This document shows, piece after piece, positions 22,470 to 34,444 of a stretch of DNA of 64,000 bases (positions are counted from its first letter, which is position 1; each line of letters starts with the position of its first letter). The notes beneath the pieces are model-generated. The model had not been told where the DNA came from and made no database searches. It was given only the letters and a program-made list of their open reading frames with translations. This stretch comes from Atrina japonica (taxonomy: Eukaryota; Mollusca; Bivalvia; Pterioida; Pinnidae): NCBI GenBank assembly GCA_030159075.1, contig BROG01000404.1, positions 434,001 through 498,000 on the forward strand, written 5' to 3'. A program made the position numbers and the translations under genes.

Positions 22470-25400
22470 GAATCAGTTATATTTTGTAAGTATTGAAATG
22501 AAACAGCCAGCTGTTTCGAAAAAGTCTCCCAAACGAAACCCCCAAATCTCTTTGTAACCAAGTGCTACTAGTGAATACTGTTTCCTTAGCCTATCATCAT
22601 AAACTGTCTTTGTCTCATCACAGGTAATAAGAAAATATGATAAATGAACATTTCTCAAATGAGGGGGGACAGGGAATGACCCGGGGACCCCCAACTACGA
22701 CCATGAAATTGGTCTCATCACAGGTGGTTTAGGGGTGGGGATCAAATTTCAGAAACATTTCTCAAATATACCCCGGGGATCCCCCAACTACGACCATTTG
22801 GTCTCATCACAAGTAATAAGGGGTGGGGATCTCAACGGTATTTCAGAGAAATTGAACATTTCTCTAACATCCCTCCAAATGAGGGGGGCAGGGAATGACC
22901 CAAAAAGGGGTCACCCCCAACTTTGATACGACCATGAGCAAATTGGTCTCATCACAGGTAATAAGAGCTAAAGTTGATATGGTTTAGACCTTGGGACCTT
23001 GAGACTTTCCTCAAATATTCTTCAGGGGATCTCAACGGTATTTCAATCTAAATGAACATTTCTAAGCTATATATATAAAAAATGAGGAGGCAGGGAATGA
23101 CCCTTGGGGACCCCCCAAAATACGACTATTTCATGAAAATTGGTCTCATCACAGGTAATAAGAAAATATATGGTTTAGGGGTTGAGGGGATCTCAACGGT
23201 ATTTCAGATAAATGAACATTTCTATAGTTTTTTGAGTTATTTTCAAATGAGGGGGCAGGGATCCAACGACCTTGACCCCGGGGACCCCCAACTACGACCA
23301 TGAAATTTCAAAATTGGTCTCATCACAAGTAATAAGAAAATAAAATATGGTTTTCAAAAGGGGGTGGGGATCTCAACGGTATTTCAGATAAAAATGAACA
23401 TTTCCCAAATGAGCTTTTTTCTGGGGGGCAGCACCACTTCAGTCTTTGGAAAATGATTTTGCTCTAGCCAGTAGTTGGGATTGTGCCCCCCCAACTGATC
23501 CGACCATGAAAATTGAGGAAATCGGCTCAGCTCACAAGTAATAAGAAAATCAGTTATGGTTTAGGGGTGGGGAGTTTTTCTCAACAAGGTTATTTCATTT
23601 GAAAATAAAGCTGTGAACATTTTCTCAAATGATGGGGGCAGGGAATGACCCCGGGGAAATTGAAACTTCACACATATGTTTTTCACTCATTTACTACATC
23701 TAGACATGAAGATCTAACATCCCTCCAAGTTTCATAAAGTTACGCCCATTCCCCTACAAATCATCAACACTAACGGTTTTCGAGAAACCTTGAAATTTCA
23801 CGCTTCGGACAAGATCTGGCAAGAAAGAAATTTTCAAAATAATAATAATACTATAATAAAACGAGGTATTTTAATTGAAACATGACCTTGCCATGCTGTT
23901 TCGAAAAAGTCTCCCAAACGAAACCCCCAAATCTCTTTGTAACCAATAGTGCTACTAGTTGAAAATACTGTTTTCCTTGCAACGAGCCTATCATCATAAC
24001 TGTCTTTGTCTCATCACAGGTAATAAGAAAATATATGGTTTCACTTATGGGGTAGGGGATCTCAACGGTAAATTTCAGATAAATGAACATTTCATCAAAT
24101 GAGGGGGGCAGCTGACAAAATATGGGAATGACCCAGGGGACCCCCCAATACGACCATGAAATTGATCTTATCACAGGTAATAAGTCATATTGAAAAAATA
24201 TATTGTTTACGGGTGGGGATCTCAACTACTAGGAAAAAAAAAAAAAAAAAATAATAATAATAATAATAATAATAAATAACTAGAGCTCTTTTTGCTGAAG
24301 CAAAAAGGGTCATCCGATTACAGCTGAGGCTACAGCTTTGATTTCAGCTGAGCAACAGAGCAAAGCTCAGAAGCTACAGCTTTGATACAGCTTGAGCTGA
24401 GGTAGTTGAGCAACAGAGCAAAGCTCAGAAGCTATGACCCTGAGACCGAAGTCCGATCCTTCAGATAAAAAAAACATTACTCCGATGGAACACCTCATAC
24501 ATTTGTTCGTCAGCTCATTCCATACAAATCATTAACACCCAATATATCAAAAATTCAAGTTGAAAGTATCAATTTGAGCTCCCTTGACCTTTCATCGATG
24601 ACCTTGAAACTTCACACATATGAGGGGGGGACCTTGAAACTTCACACATGTGTTTTTCAGCTCATTCCCTAGAAATCTTCAACACTAACATATATATAAA
24701 AGTTCAGCTGGGAATGTTCTTGACCCGGGGACCCTTTCATTGGATGCAACTATAGTTTTTGAGTTTATTTTACGACCATCCAACGACCTGAATTTGTAAC
24801 ATTCACCGTTTTCGAGCTATTTTCAATTGAAATTTTTAGAGAAATTTCAAACTCACATGTGACCTTGACCTTTTATCCAATGAGCATAAAATTTCGTATG
24901 TAATTATCTGCTTATTCTCTCTCATCACAAGTAATAAGTCTCATTTTTATGACAAAAATATGAACCCTTTTTCAGCCCCTAGCGAAAGCACAACTTTATA
25001 TGATCTGAAAATTTAGGGCTGAGCACAGAGCACAGTGGGAATCAGAAGCTATGATCTCAACGGTATGACCTTTTATCGGATTCTTTTCAGACCTTTCAAT
25101 CGGATGACCTTGAAACTTCAACACATGTGTTCTTTCAGCTCATTCCCTACAAATCTTCAACACTAAACATATTATAAAAGTTCTATAGTTTTTGAGCTAT
25201 TTTTGAGTTGAGACCTTGACCTTTGATCCAACGACCTTGAAACTTCACACATAAATTCTTTGGTTAATTCCCTACAAATCTTCAACACTAACGTATATAT
25301 AAAAGTTCTATAGTTTTTGAGCTATTTTGAGTTGAAATTTTCAATTTGAGCTGTGACCTTGGATGACCTTCAAACTTCACACATATGTTCTTCATCTCAT

Positions 25401-27385
25401 ATCCTACAAATCTCTGATAGTAACCTATATATAAAAGTTCTATAGTTTTTTCTCAAATGACCGTTTTCGAGCTATTTTCAATTGAAATTTTTAGAGAAAT
25501 TTTCAAACTCTCCTGTGACCTTGGGGGGCACTCATGGGGAATGATTTTAAATTTTCAAACACCTTGACCCTAAATTCCCGCTATAGTAAAGATGGGATCC
25601 CCCAACTACGATCCATGTTGAAATTTTCAATTTGAGCTGTGACCTTGATCTTTCATCCGAACCTTGTCTCATCACATTTGTTCGTCAGCTCATTCCCATA
25701 CAAAAGTAATAAGAGAATAGTTTTTGAGCTAAATCAACACTATACCTTTTGGATTCCCTACAAATCATCAACACTAACCTCAAATAGGGGAAACTTTACA
25801 TCAAAATTTTCTCATGGGGATCATGAAATTTCGTATAAACATTTATCAGCCTATTCTCTACAAATCACTCATGTATATGTCTATACTAAAATCTGAGAGT
25901 TCACGGAAACTTTTTTTGCTTGTGCAGCTCATGAAACTGAACAACTTTCTCATGCATATGTCTATAGTAAAAGATGCTTAGTTTCTGAGATATTTTTGAC
26001 TTTTGTCTCATTTTTTTTGTATACCAGAAAAAATTCAGATAAATGAAACATTTCTCAAATGAGGGGGGCAGGGACCATGAAATTGATCTTATCACAGGGG
26101 GATCTCAAGGGAATGATGACCCCGGGATCTCCCCCAACTACGGGTCTCATCACCCCGGGGAAATTGAAGACTCACTCACATGGGTATTAAGAAAATATAT
26201 GGTTTAGGGGTGGGGACATCTACGGGGGCAGGGAATGACCCCGGGGACATGGAGATCAACGGTATTTCAGGAACATTTCTCAAATGAGGGGGCAGGGAAT
26301 GACCCCGGGGAAATTAACATCCTCCAAAGTTACGACCAACGGTTTTTTCATAAAGTTACGAACATTTCTCAAATGAGGGGGGGCAGGGAATGACCCCGGG
26401 GACCCCCCTATCTACGACCATAAATTGGTCTCATCACAGGTAATAAGAAAATATATGGTTTAGGGGTGGGGATCTCAACGGTATTTCAGATAAATGAACA
26501 TTTCTCCATACGACATGAAATTGGTCTCATAATAAGTTTTCAGGGAATGACCCGGGGACCCCCAACTACGACCATGGGATTTCAGATAAATAAACATTTC
26601 TCAAATGAAACGCAAATTCGGACAAGATCTGGCAAGAAACCCCGGGAACCCCCAACTACGACCATGAAATTGGTCTCATCACAAAAAAAAAAAACATCTA
26701 GACATGGAGATCTAACATCCCTCCAAGTTTCATAAAGTTACGACCAACGGTTTTCGAGAAACGCTTTGGACAATATCTGGGAACATTTCTCAAATGAGGG
26801 GGAAGGGAATGACCCCGGGGAAATTGAAACACTGACTGCACATCTAGACATGGAGTAATAATAATAATAATAATAATAAGAAACGGTGTAACAAAAAAGC
26901 TGTTTCGAAAAAGTCTCCCAAACAAAACCCCCATATCTCTTTGTAACCAAGGCACTAGGAATACTGTTTAAAGAACATTTCTTAAATGAGAATGGGCAGG
27001 GAATGACCCGGGGACCCCCCCAACTACACACAAACTTCGACAGGTAATTTGGATAAATGAACATTTCTCAAATAGACAGATAAATGAACATGAAACACTG
27101 AAAATAATAATAATCTGGCAAGAAAGAAAAATAATAATAATAATAATAATAATAATAACGAATAATAACAAATCTCTTTGTAACCAAGTGCTACTAGTGA
27201 ATAATAATAATCACAAGTAATAAGTAAATATATGGTTTAGGGGTGGGGATCTCAAATACAAGTAATAAGAAAAAATATGGTTTAAGATCAACGGTATAAG
27301 AAACGGTGTAAAAACAATGCACATCTAGACAAGTCTGGCAAGAAAGAAAAATAATAAATAATAATAATAAGAAACGGTGTAAAAA
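22470..27385. repeat. Scrambled mosaic of one bivalve-type repeat
   Basis: The recurring pieces are AATGACCCCGGGGACCCCC, ACTACGACCATGAAATTGG, TCTCATCACAGGTAATAAG, GGTTTAGGGGTGGGGATCTC, AACGGTATTTCAGATAAATG, AACATTTCTCAAATGAGGGG, ACCTTGAAACTTCACACAT and AAAGTTCTATAGTTTTTGAG. They occur many times, but cut, reordered and joined in mid-piece. Clean period copies are rare. No open frame is conserved across pieces. Either a fast-evolving satellite or a poorly resolved tandem array in the assembly could give this. Confidence 0.8.
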
Positions 27386-27389
27386 CAAG

Positions 27390-27551
27390 AAGTCTACCAA
27401 ACTTCGTTTGGGAGACTTAATAATAATAATAATAAGAAACGGTGTAAAAACAAGAAGTCTACCAAACTTCGTTTGGGAGACTTAATAAGAATAATAATAA
27501 TAATAAGAAACACAGCAAAATCAATAAGTCTCCAAACTTTGTTTGGGAGAC

Positions 27552-27582
<31 letters not shown>

Positions 27583-27629
27583 GAAACGGTGTAAAAACAA
27601 TAAGTCTACACAAACTTCGTTTGGTAGAC

Positions 27630-27672
<43 letters not shown>

Positions 27673-27721
27673 GAAACGGTGTAAAAACAATAAGTCTACA
27701 CAAACTTCGTTTGGTAGACTT
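27390..27721. repeat. Five hairpins spaced by (TAA)n
   Basis: Five 28-30-nt near-palindromes lie at 27390-27418, 27455-27483, 27526-27553, 27602-27631 and 27692-27721. The typical arms are AAGTCTACCAAAC and GTTTGGGAGACTT with a TTC loop. Each is preceded by AGAAACGGTGTAAAAACAA (a variant before the third) and a TAA run of growing length. Long isoleucine, leucine or asparagine frames on both strands are artefacts of TAA/TTA. Confidence 0.85.
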
Positions 27722-27759
27722 AATAACATGAGGATTGTTCAGTAAAACAGCGAAGGCAA

Positions 27760-28665
27760 ACATAATTATTTTTTAGACATTATTCATTACTGAGTCGTTA
27801 ATTACCGTTAAAATGGTGGATTTGCCTCTGTATGTCGCTAGACAATGTTCCGTTTTTCTGTATGACAATCAACTAATGCATATTTGATCATAGCTCTATA
27901 AGATGCACAGGCCATGAATTCATAATTAACAAACGTTTTCAATTATGATTCGAAATTTTCTATTCAAGTTTTTTTTTTTTAAATTTCAATTTTTCAAAAG
28001 TTTCAGTATGATATAATCCTTCTGCGACATACAGAACCAAGAAGCAAAGTATTTTACTCTACTGTTATCGGGTATTCACGGGGAATAGACCGTTTTCGAG
28101 TTGTTGCGTTCCGACACGGTATGTCATAATAGTATGCAATGTCAAAGAAAAATGTAGGGCTCTTCCGTTCAAGCAGTGTATCATATACTAGTATATGGCC
28201 TGGAATGTTGATATCATGGGGTTGTTGGTGCCAGTTTTGAAAAGCAGCCTACAGGAAGTGATGACACTTGTCCTCTTAATAGGGGAGACCATTTATTATT
28301 ATTATTATTTTTATTATTCATGTCATGAAATGGATAACAGTTGCAATATATTAATTATTTTTAGATAAGACATTCTCCATTTACTTCCGGAAAGAATTTC
28401 AGAGTTAACAGAGAGGTCAGCATAACTGCATTCATCATAATATGTAAGTGAACTTTATTTATGTACATACGTTTATTATTCATAACAATAACTATATTAT
28501 TACATTTTACGTAATGGATAAATCACGAAATGGTCGAATGCCTGAGGGGGTATTGTTCTCTGTACTATTCAATATCATCGAGTGATTTATCAAGCGTAAA
28601 AAATTAACACTTTATTGTGCCCAGTGCATGGTCAGGACTTTCATATAAATGGCTTAACATCATTA
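27760..28665. other. Non-coding intron sequence
   Basis: No exon recognised. It holds a short (ATT)n run near 28296-28320. Confidence 0.5.
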
Positions 28666-28667
28666 GA

Positions 28668-28958
28668 TCGTTTGTTTGTTTGTTTATTGTTGTTTAACGT
28701 CCCACTCAAGAATCTTTCATTCATATGGAGACGTCACCAAATGCCGGTGAAGGGTTTCAAATTTTTGCTTATGATAGGCATTTACGGCCATTGAGCAGTG
28801 ACGGTTCTTTAACGTGCCGACACCTATTGTGACACGGGACCTCGGTTTTTGCTGTCTCATCCGAAAGACAGGAAACCAACCTGCCGCCGGCTGGACTCTA
28901 ACTCACGACCTCAGGATCAAGAGTCGAGCAAGCTACCGACTGAGCCAGATCGGCTCCA
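28668..28958 (-). mobile_element. tRNA-derived SINE, inverted copy
   Basis: Read in reverse this is the family at 21281. The GTTTGTTTATTGTTGTTTAACG end and CCATTGAGCAGTGACGG body are followed by the tRNA-like head ending GAGCCAGATCGGCTC at 28958. A and B box regions are recognisable. Confidence 0.8.
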
Positions 28959-29066
28959 TTGGATAGTCGAATAGAATTTAAAGTTACCTTGTATGAAGGT
29001 AGCTCTAGCAACATTCACTTAGGTGTGACAATACACATATGATGATGTCACATTAAATATAACAAT

Positions 29067-29290
29067 ATGGACAATGACAATGATTTACTTATTACTCAGA
29101 ATCATTTCAAAGATGTCTCATCTGGACCAGATACATATAATGCAATCAATGATGTATTAAATATGGGTGAGATTGAATGGACAAATATGTGATTCAAGGA
29201 TGTAAACGAAAACATGATGATCATGTGTCTGGATCTGTATCTCAATCTCAACACGGATTTATCAAAATCAGAAAGGGGGATTGAGGCATA
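29067..29290 (+). pseudogene. Possible small broken ORF
   Basis: A 41-codon frame from ATG 29067 (polar, acidic: MDNDNDLLITQNHFKDV) ends at TGA 29190. It then continues in the same frame for about 30 more sense codons. Composition looks more protein-like than its surroundings. It is not recognised. It lies between a SINE and a promoter-like cluster, near the outer side of the Polinton remains, so it may be a decayed element gene. Confidence 0.2.
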
Positions 29291-29366
29291 AACATTGGTA
29301 GTAATAGGCAGCTCCCCGTCATGATTTTTGAATTTTGCCGCCAAGGGCGCCACCAGTGGCGCTGTT

Positions 29367-29482
29367 GATGACGTCATCAGAAAGCTGGCTTCTGATTGGT
29401 CAATTCAAAAATCGTGCCGTGGAGCCGCATGTGACGTCATAACCGAAAGTGTGTCATACCGGAAGTACGTCATACCGGAAGT
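29367..29482 (+). promoter_or_regulatory. Promoter-like cluster: CRE, CCAAT, ETS
   Basis: A 116-bp stretch contains a 12-bp palindrome GATGACGTCATC (29367-29378), an inverted CCAAT (ATTGG, 29395-29399), TGACGTCA (29432-29439) and two ACCGGAAGT ETS-type sites (29458-29466 and 29474-29482). It is GC-rich compared with its flanks. An 86-codon frame begins at ATG 29497, 15 bp after the last site, but its protein is not recognised and contains internal repeats. Function is inferred from motif density only. Confidence 0.4.
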
Positions 29483-29869
29483 GAGGTCATGTTGTCATGG
29501 CAAACTTGGAGAACGAGCCAAAGAGAGCCTTCGTTACAAGAGGTTCTGGTCACGAGATGTCAGTTGCTAAAAATAGATGTTGGGTTTTTTCCAGTTTTGG
29601 GCTGAGAATGAATCTATCTTTAGAACCGAAACTTTGGGTTTTTCCAGGTTTGAGACTTGGAATGAAATCAGTAGTAGATCTCGCCAGAGTCGACGAAAGT
29701 TTAGGTGAGTTGACGACAAGTGTAATGCTAACAGGAGATGGGTTTTCCCAGTTTTGAGGTCTAGAGTGAATGAACGTTGATTAGATGGGGGTATTCCCCT
29801 GATGGCATGATTTAGATTTAGGTACATGAATTAGAACTCGATTTAACTCGGATATTGACATTTACGTCT

Positions 29870-30055
29870 TATAGAGTTGTGATACTATACGCTTTGTATC
29901 CTTAATTCATTTTACTTAGAATCTTTATATCTCGTGCGTTTCATAGAGTTGTGATACTATACGCCTTGTATCCTTGTTTCATTTTACTTAGAATCTCTAT
30001 ATCTCGTACATCTCATAGAGTTGTGATACTAATACTCTGTATCCTTCTCATAGTT
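29870..30055. repeat. Three-unit tandem repeat, about 75 bp
   Basis: CATAGAGTTGTGATACTATA, CGCTTTGTATCCTTAATTCA and TTTTACTTAGAATCTTTATA recur three times, the last unit being shorter and more diverged. Non-coding. Confidence 0.75.
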
Positions 30056-30476
30056 TCTTAATTGTGTTTACACCATATAACTCTGTACCTTTGTGTCTAC
30101 CGTGTACTAGTACTGTGTTTAAACTCTTGGCGTACATCTTATACCAAGATCAAATACATGAACATCAGATCAGTTTTTAAGCTCATATTTCTTTTAAAAG
30201 ACGACAAGATTAATTTTGCACTGTAACATTTTAATTTCCCCGCTAAAAAGAAATCAAAATGTATTTTCGCAGAGGATTAGGTAATGTCCCTCTGGAAAAT
30301 GTACAATAATTGAATGAAAAACCCCTTAAACTGTCACTTCATTATGGAGCCGGGATGCCAGTTGCATCAAGCGATACACAGTATCCCAAAGTCGGTTTCG
30401 GTCTGTTTCTTTGGTCCGTTGAGTGGCTCTCCAATCTGGGCAGTAGAAGTTTTGTTTGTAGACATCTCTGAATGCT

Positions 30477-30782
30477 CTAGGAATGATGTATTGCATTTTG
30501 CAAGATGTTCATGTCGTTCACCGTGTCTAGAACCTCGTCAAAGTAGCGAAACATCATTGTACCGTCAACATACATCATAAGGCAGGAATGATGTTTTTGA
30601 CTCTGGTGATCAATCTCACAGCCGTAACACTGAGTGTTTGATACTTCGTACAGCTTGTTTAATACGACTTCTGCGTACACCATGTGCCATAGACTATCAA
30701 TGGATTGACTGTAGCTCTGCTCCATGTTGTAGTTGATGTTGACGAAAATAGCTAGTGCAGTGGGCCACAAGCAAAAATCCAT
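30477..30782 (-). CDS. Polinton accessory protein, putative Zn-binding
   Basis: A 101-residue frame on the Polinton gene strand. It has a cluster CYGCEIDHQSQKHHSCLM (C-x2-C with later His and Cys), suggesting a metal-binding fold. Small proteins with this cluster are associated with Polinton-type elements, as I recall. The gene lies about 0.8 kb downstream of the protease remains, separated by the 30865 frame and the CT microsatellite. Role unknown. It may be complete or cut at either end. Confidence 0.4.
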   Translation of the reverse strand: MDFCLWPTALAIFVNINYNMEQSYSQSIDSLWHMVYAEVVLNKLYEVSNTQCYGCEIDHQSQKHHSCLMMYVDGTMMFRYFDEVLDTVNDMNILQNAIHHS

Positions 30783-30864
30783 TTGGTCCGTTTCAAGTTT
30801 GAACTGCAGTTTTAATAGTGGAGTGATTCACGTGACATTCTTATCCCATCTATAGTGGGCATTT

Positions 30865-31173
30865 TTAGTAGTTTGTAAACGTATGTCTCTCGATCAAGTC
30901 ACGGACTATACCGTAGATCTCCCAATAGGTAGGATCTTGACTTAATGCACTTACATCTTCTGTAAAGGTTTCTAATACACATAATCGTTCTCTTGTAAAA
31001 ATCTTATCTTTGAACATATCGTACACAATCCACATAAATTGTTCAGGTGTTTTCACAGCACGTATATGAGTATTCCAATCAAGACTACATCGTATCTGAT
31101 GTTTCATTCTTCTGTGTAAAAGAAAACAGTAGGTCGTCCATACAGTTGCAATCATGATTCTCTCTGTGTGCAC
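30865..31173 (-). CDS. Polinton-strand ORF, unknown
   Basis: A 102-residue frame, mostly helical by composition (FMWIVYDMFKDKIFTRERLC, then YWEIYGIVRDLIERH). No family could be assigned. Same strand and spacing as the other element genes, so probably an accessory gene of the element. The CT microsatellite at 31264 separates it from the protease. Confidence 0.35.
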   Translation of the reverse strand: MHTERIMIATVWTTYCFLLHRRMKHQIRCSLDWNTHIRAVKTPEQFMWIVYDMFKDKIFTRERLCVLETFTEDVSALSQDPTYWEIYGIVRDLIERHTFTNY

Positions 31174-31260
31174 TCTTGTGATGTGAGCCTATATCGTACC
31201 CCCTGATACCAAACAAGTCACGTGATCCCAGAATTGTATCTTTCTACTCTCCCCATTCCC

Positions 31261-31364
<104 letters not shown>

Positions 31365-31575
31365 TCACCTTTCTCTCATTTCTTTTCTCTCTCCACATTT
31401 TCACCTTTGTCTCATTTCTTTTCTTTTTTCTCTCATACACACCCCACCTTTCTCTCTACTTTATATCATTTGTTTTAAACTCATAAACAACGACAATAGT
31501 TCTATCAACTCAGAATTTTATTACCCCGCACAAACTAGAAGTAGTTCTATGAGGATTAGGGTCGTTCCTCTAAGA

Positions 31576-32268
31576 CTACGTACAGTGATACAAAAACAAA
31601 ATAAAAAAAACAACAAAGAGTTTATTACGTCTCACTGATACGGTTGATCTTGCCCATACAGCGTGGAGCAAAATAACGGCAGCTAGATCGGTCGGTTCGA
31701 ATTCCTTGACGTAATTAAACCCATATTTGTCGTGACTGACAGGATTAATACCTGGTTGATTTAGGTACAGGTATACGGTATTGGTCTCTAAACCATCCCC
31801 AGAATGATCGTTTCGTAAAGGCTCAATGTTTCTTCTTCTTGGAATAGGTTGATGAAATAACGATTGAAATAAAACATGACTAGGGACACCTCGATGTCTT
31901 TGACGTAAATAATACACACAGTAATGTCCACAAACTTTGGTGCGAGGGTGTTGATACATCTGTTGATTAATAATCACTCGATCTGCATGGCGTTTCATAA
32001 ATTGATAGATATCAGGATAGATCTATGGAAGTAGTTCGTAAGATTCAAAATATTCAGGAGTCTGATGACCTATGAAATGAATGGCAACCCGATGCTCTCC
32101 TGGTTGGCCGTAAGGATCTGTATGGACGATAAATGAATGTTTACCATAAGGTAGATAGTCGGGTAAAACGTCTCTTTTGTAAACTCCGCCGAACGAGGGT
32201 CCTACATAAGGGTCTCGTGATAAAATAACATTGAGTTGATGAGCATTCAAACCTTGAATGCTTTGCAT
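31576..32268 (-). pseudogene. Polinton adenain-like cysteine protease, one stop
   Basis: This is the capsid-maturation protease of Polinton/Maverick elements (adenovirus-protease family). The N-terminal half (32023-32268) has LNAHQLNVILSRDPY, FGGVY and the catalytic-His context GEHRVAIHFIG, ending in FESYELLP. The second half (31576-31998) has the catalytic Cys and neighbours, CGHYCVYYLRQRHRGV. Both are in one frame, separated only by a single TAG at 32023-32025. The C-terminal 40 residues look altered. It lies downstream of the capsid remains on the same strand. Confidence 0.75.
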
Positions 32269-32329
32269 GGTTTCAATAGTCTATAGCCACTTCCCTCTGT
32301 TTGTTGATTTCTGATACATTATCAAATTA

Positions 32330-33620
32330 TCCATAGACAATGCAGTTCATATTCTCTGCTAAAGATTGAGCAAATTGACGTTCGATGCATAAATTCACCG
32401 TTTTTATCCAGTGTAACTTGCTCTGATCATTGTCTTGATCAGCTGTCAAATCAAAACACCACAAGGTATATCCTCTTCTATAGTTGTCAATGGTCACGGA
32501 AGGTGCCCAGTCTTCTCCTAATCGACCTAATCCTTGATATCAGCTCAAGTATGATCGCAAGTACAAGTTGTTTTCAAAGTCAGGTTCTAAAGGACGAGTG
32601 CAAAGACTTTCTCCATTGATACTTACATCCACTTTATTGACATTAAAATGTTGGAAATAAAAGGGATTGTTTGTCGCATCACCATTGAATGCGGCATCCA
32701 TACCTACTTCTTTACGTTTTGGCATTTGACCTTGATACAAATGAACGTGTCCCAGCAGGAAGAGTAAACGTTTTAACTTTTACACGTATCAAGGGAAATT
32801 TAGCAGTACTGGTATTCATCTGTTCGTTCATCCGATTCAGTAAGGTTGCAATGGGTTTCACTTTACGTACCACTAGATACATTTTTAATATCTTCAAATA
32901 ACCCTATTCACCTCCTCCAAACATGTATTAAACCTTAAGCGTACATCTATACCATCAAGTAGATATCGTATCTGTTCAAACAGATCCAAATGGAGACGAT
33001 CTATCAAATTAAAGGTTTTACTTTCACTGATACGTTCATGACGATCAGCCAGTCCTGAGTTTTTCTCGTTGTCAAATCGTCCAGGTTGATCCTTATAACA
33101 TAAACTTGTAGCACTAATTTGATATTTTAACGTTTCTTCAGAAAAAGACAGCAACCTTTCGAGATAAGCTCGATAAGGATAGGTATCGGTTCCAGGAGTG
33201 ATCACTTTTCCATTTAGATTACAATCGATCTCGGAAAACAAACTATGCAGCAAATTGTTGACGGGGTGATTTGACTATCATCTGCTAGATCAGTTCCGTC
33301 TTGTTTTACGATTTTAGCTTCTACGTACACATAGGTCTGGTTCAAATCCAAATACTCATCGCCTTGTCCTTTGATTTCAAACTCAAAAGGAGCAGATTGT
33401 GTCTTGACACTAGAGACGGGGTAAAATTTCACCCATCTTCCTTCTTCTAAGGTTACATTGGTGGGAGGGACATTAAACAACTCTAAAGCTTCACTACTAC
33501 ACTCACACGAATCATTTTGCATCATCATCTTGTTAGTCAAAGATATCTGCTCTCTTCCGACTTGTTTAGATTTACTTGTAGAAGTAGACTGAAAGGGATG
33601 TCTAATTCGTTTCTTGTTTA
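32330..33620 (-). pseudogene. Polinton major capsid protein, frameshifted
   Basis: These are remains of the double-jelly-roll-type capsid gene of Polinton elements (annotated in metazoan genomes as F54H12.2-like). From the N-terminus the pieces are: the second half of the frame at 33214-33846 (VKFYPVSSV, then LDLNQTYVYVEAKI); 32894-33253 (LFSEIDCNLNGKVI, TYPYRAYLERLLSF); 32712-32897 ([12 protein letters not shown]); 32540-32740 ([20 protein letters not shown]); and a tail at 32330-32540. At least three frameshifts and a stop separate them, so no capsid can be made. Confidence 0.7.
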
Positions 33621-34150
33621 TACTACTGTTCATATGACTCTTTGTTCCTGCCCATTTCTTGCCTGCTAAACGATAAGCGACGTGAGAGGGTGCACGAGCT
33701 AATGTTTTCTTAGGACCATTCATTAAGTTGGTCACTGCTTCTTTCCCTCGTTGAACAGGAGAATTTTTCAATGAACATTTATTTTGTATCACATCCATTC
33801 CCGTTTTCAAAGCAAATTTGGCTATATGCGGAATGGCTTTCGTCATCGTAGGTTTGAGAAAGTCTGACCAAATACCTGTGCCAATGGCATATCAGATGTT
33901 CTGGGACGAAATGCTCCTACCGATGTATTGACTATACTACCTGCAAGTCTTAATGGATCGATGACCCCACCCCTCTGAGGAGAGATCAGACCATGAGTTG
34001 TTCTCGTTAACGATTGATTCAGTTGAGGAAGAGGAGCCCATATGCTTTCTAACGAGGTACCCTTTATGAATGATGAGTGTCATAATGTGTCACTATCAAT
34101 ACAGTCCTTAGGAATTGATTCAAACGTGTGAACTTGAATCCTTTATAGAT
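33600..34150 (-). pseudogene. Polinton minor structural gene remains
   Basis: The first 80 residues of the 33214-33846 frame are basic and rich in Lys/Arg/Ala. They are preceded by another broken frame (33850-34100) with GGVIDPLRLAGSIVNT. Position before the capsid gene fits a minor capsid or membrane-associated protein, but the family is not certain. At least one break near 33845 is seen. Confidence 0.4.
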
Positions 34151-34320
34151 TCAATGATTCGCTTTGGAGGGTAGTTTCATACTGGGATTAGGCATGATGT
34201 ATCCCATACAGCCACTTAGCATAACCATCCAGAACTGAGTATTGTCATCTTTCAGGCAAGAACTACTTGAACAAAGAATACAATTTCATTTCGAGTTATG
34301 TTTTCTCCGCACTATTTTTA

Positions 34321-34440
34321 AGTAGTACTAGGCGTATGACTCACTCTATCGGGTAGTTGCACTGTGGGCTCATTGTTGACTCTGATAGACACTCGGCTTA
34401 CCGAGTCTACTGGACGATCAAGTTTGATTTGGGGATCCAT
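34321..34440 (-). CDS. Small Polinton-strand ORF, 40 codons
   Basis: A short intact frame from ATG at 34440 (MDPQIKLDRPVDSVSRVSIR) to a stop at about 34318-34320. It lies between the integrase C-terminus and the structural genes. Function unknown; possibly an accessory peptide or the end of a larger broken gene. Confidence 0.3.
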
Positions 34441-34444
34441 GAAT

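Noticed and set aside
29497..29757. 86-codon gene after the promoter-like cluster
   Set aside because: Kept only as part of a finding. The protein is made of imperfect DNA repeats and overlaps an equally long frame on the other strand.
30865..31173. Bcl-2-like helical protein in the Polinton
   Set aside because: A vague helical resemblance only; no BH1/BH2-type signature could be identified.
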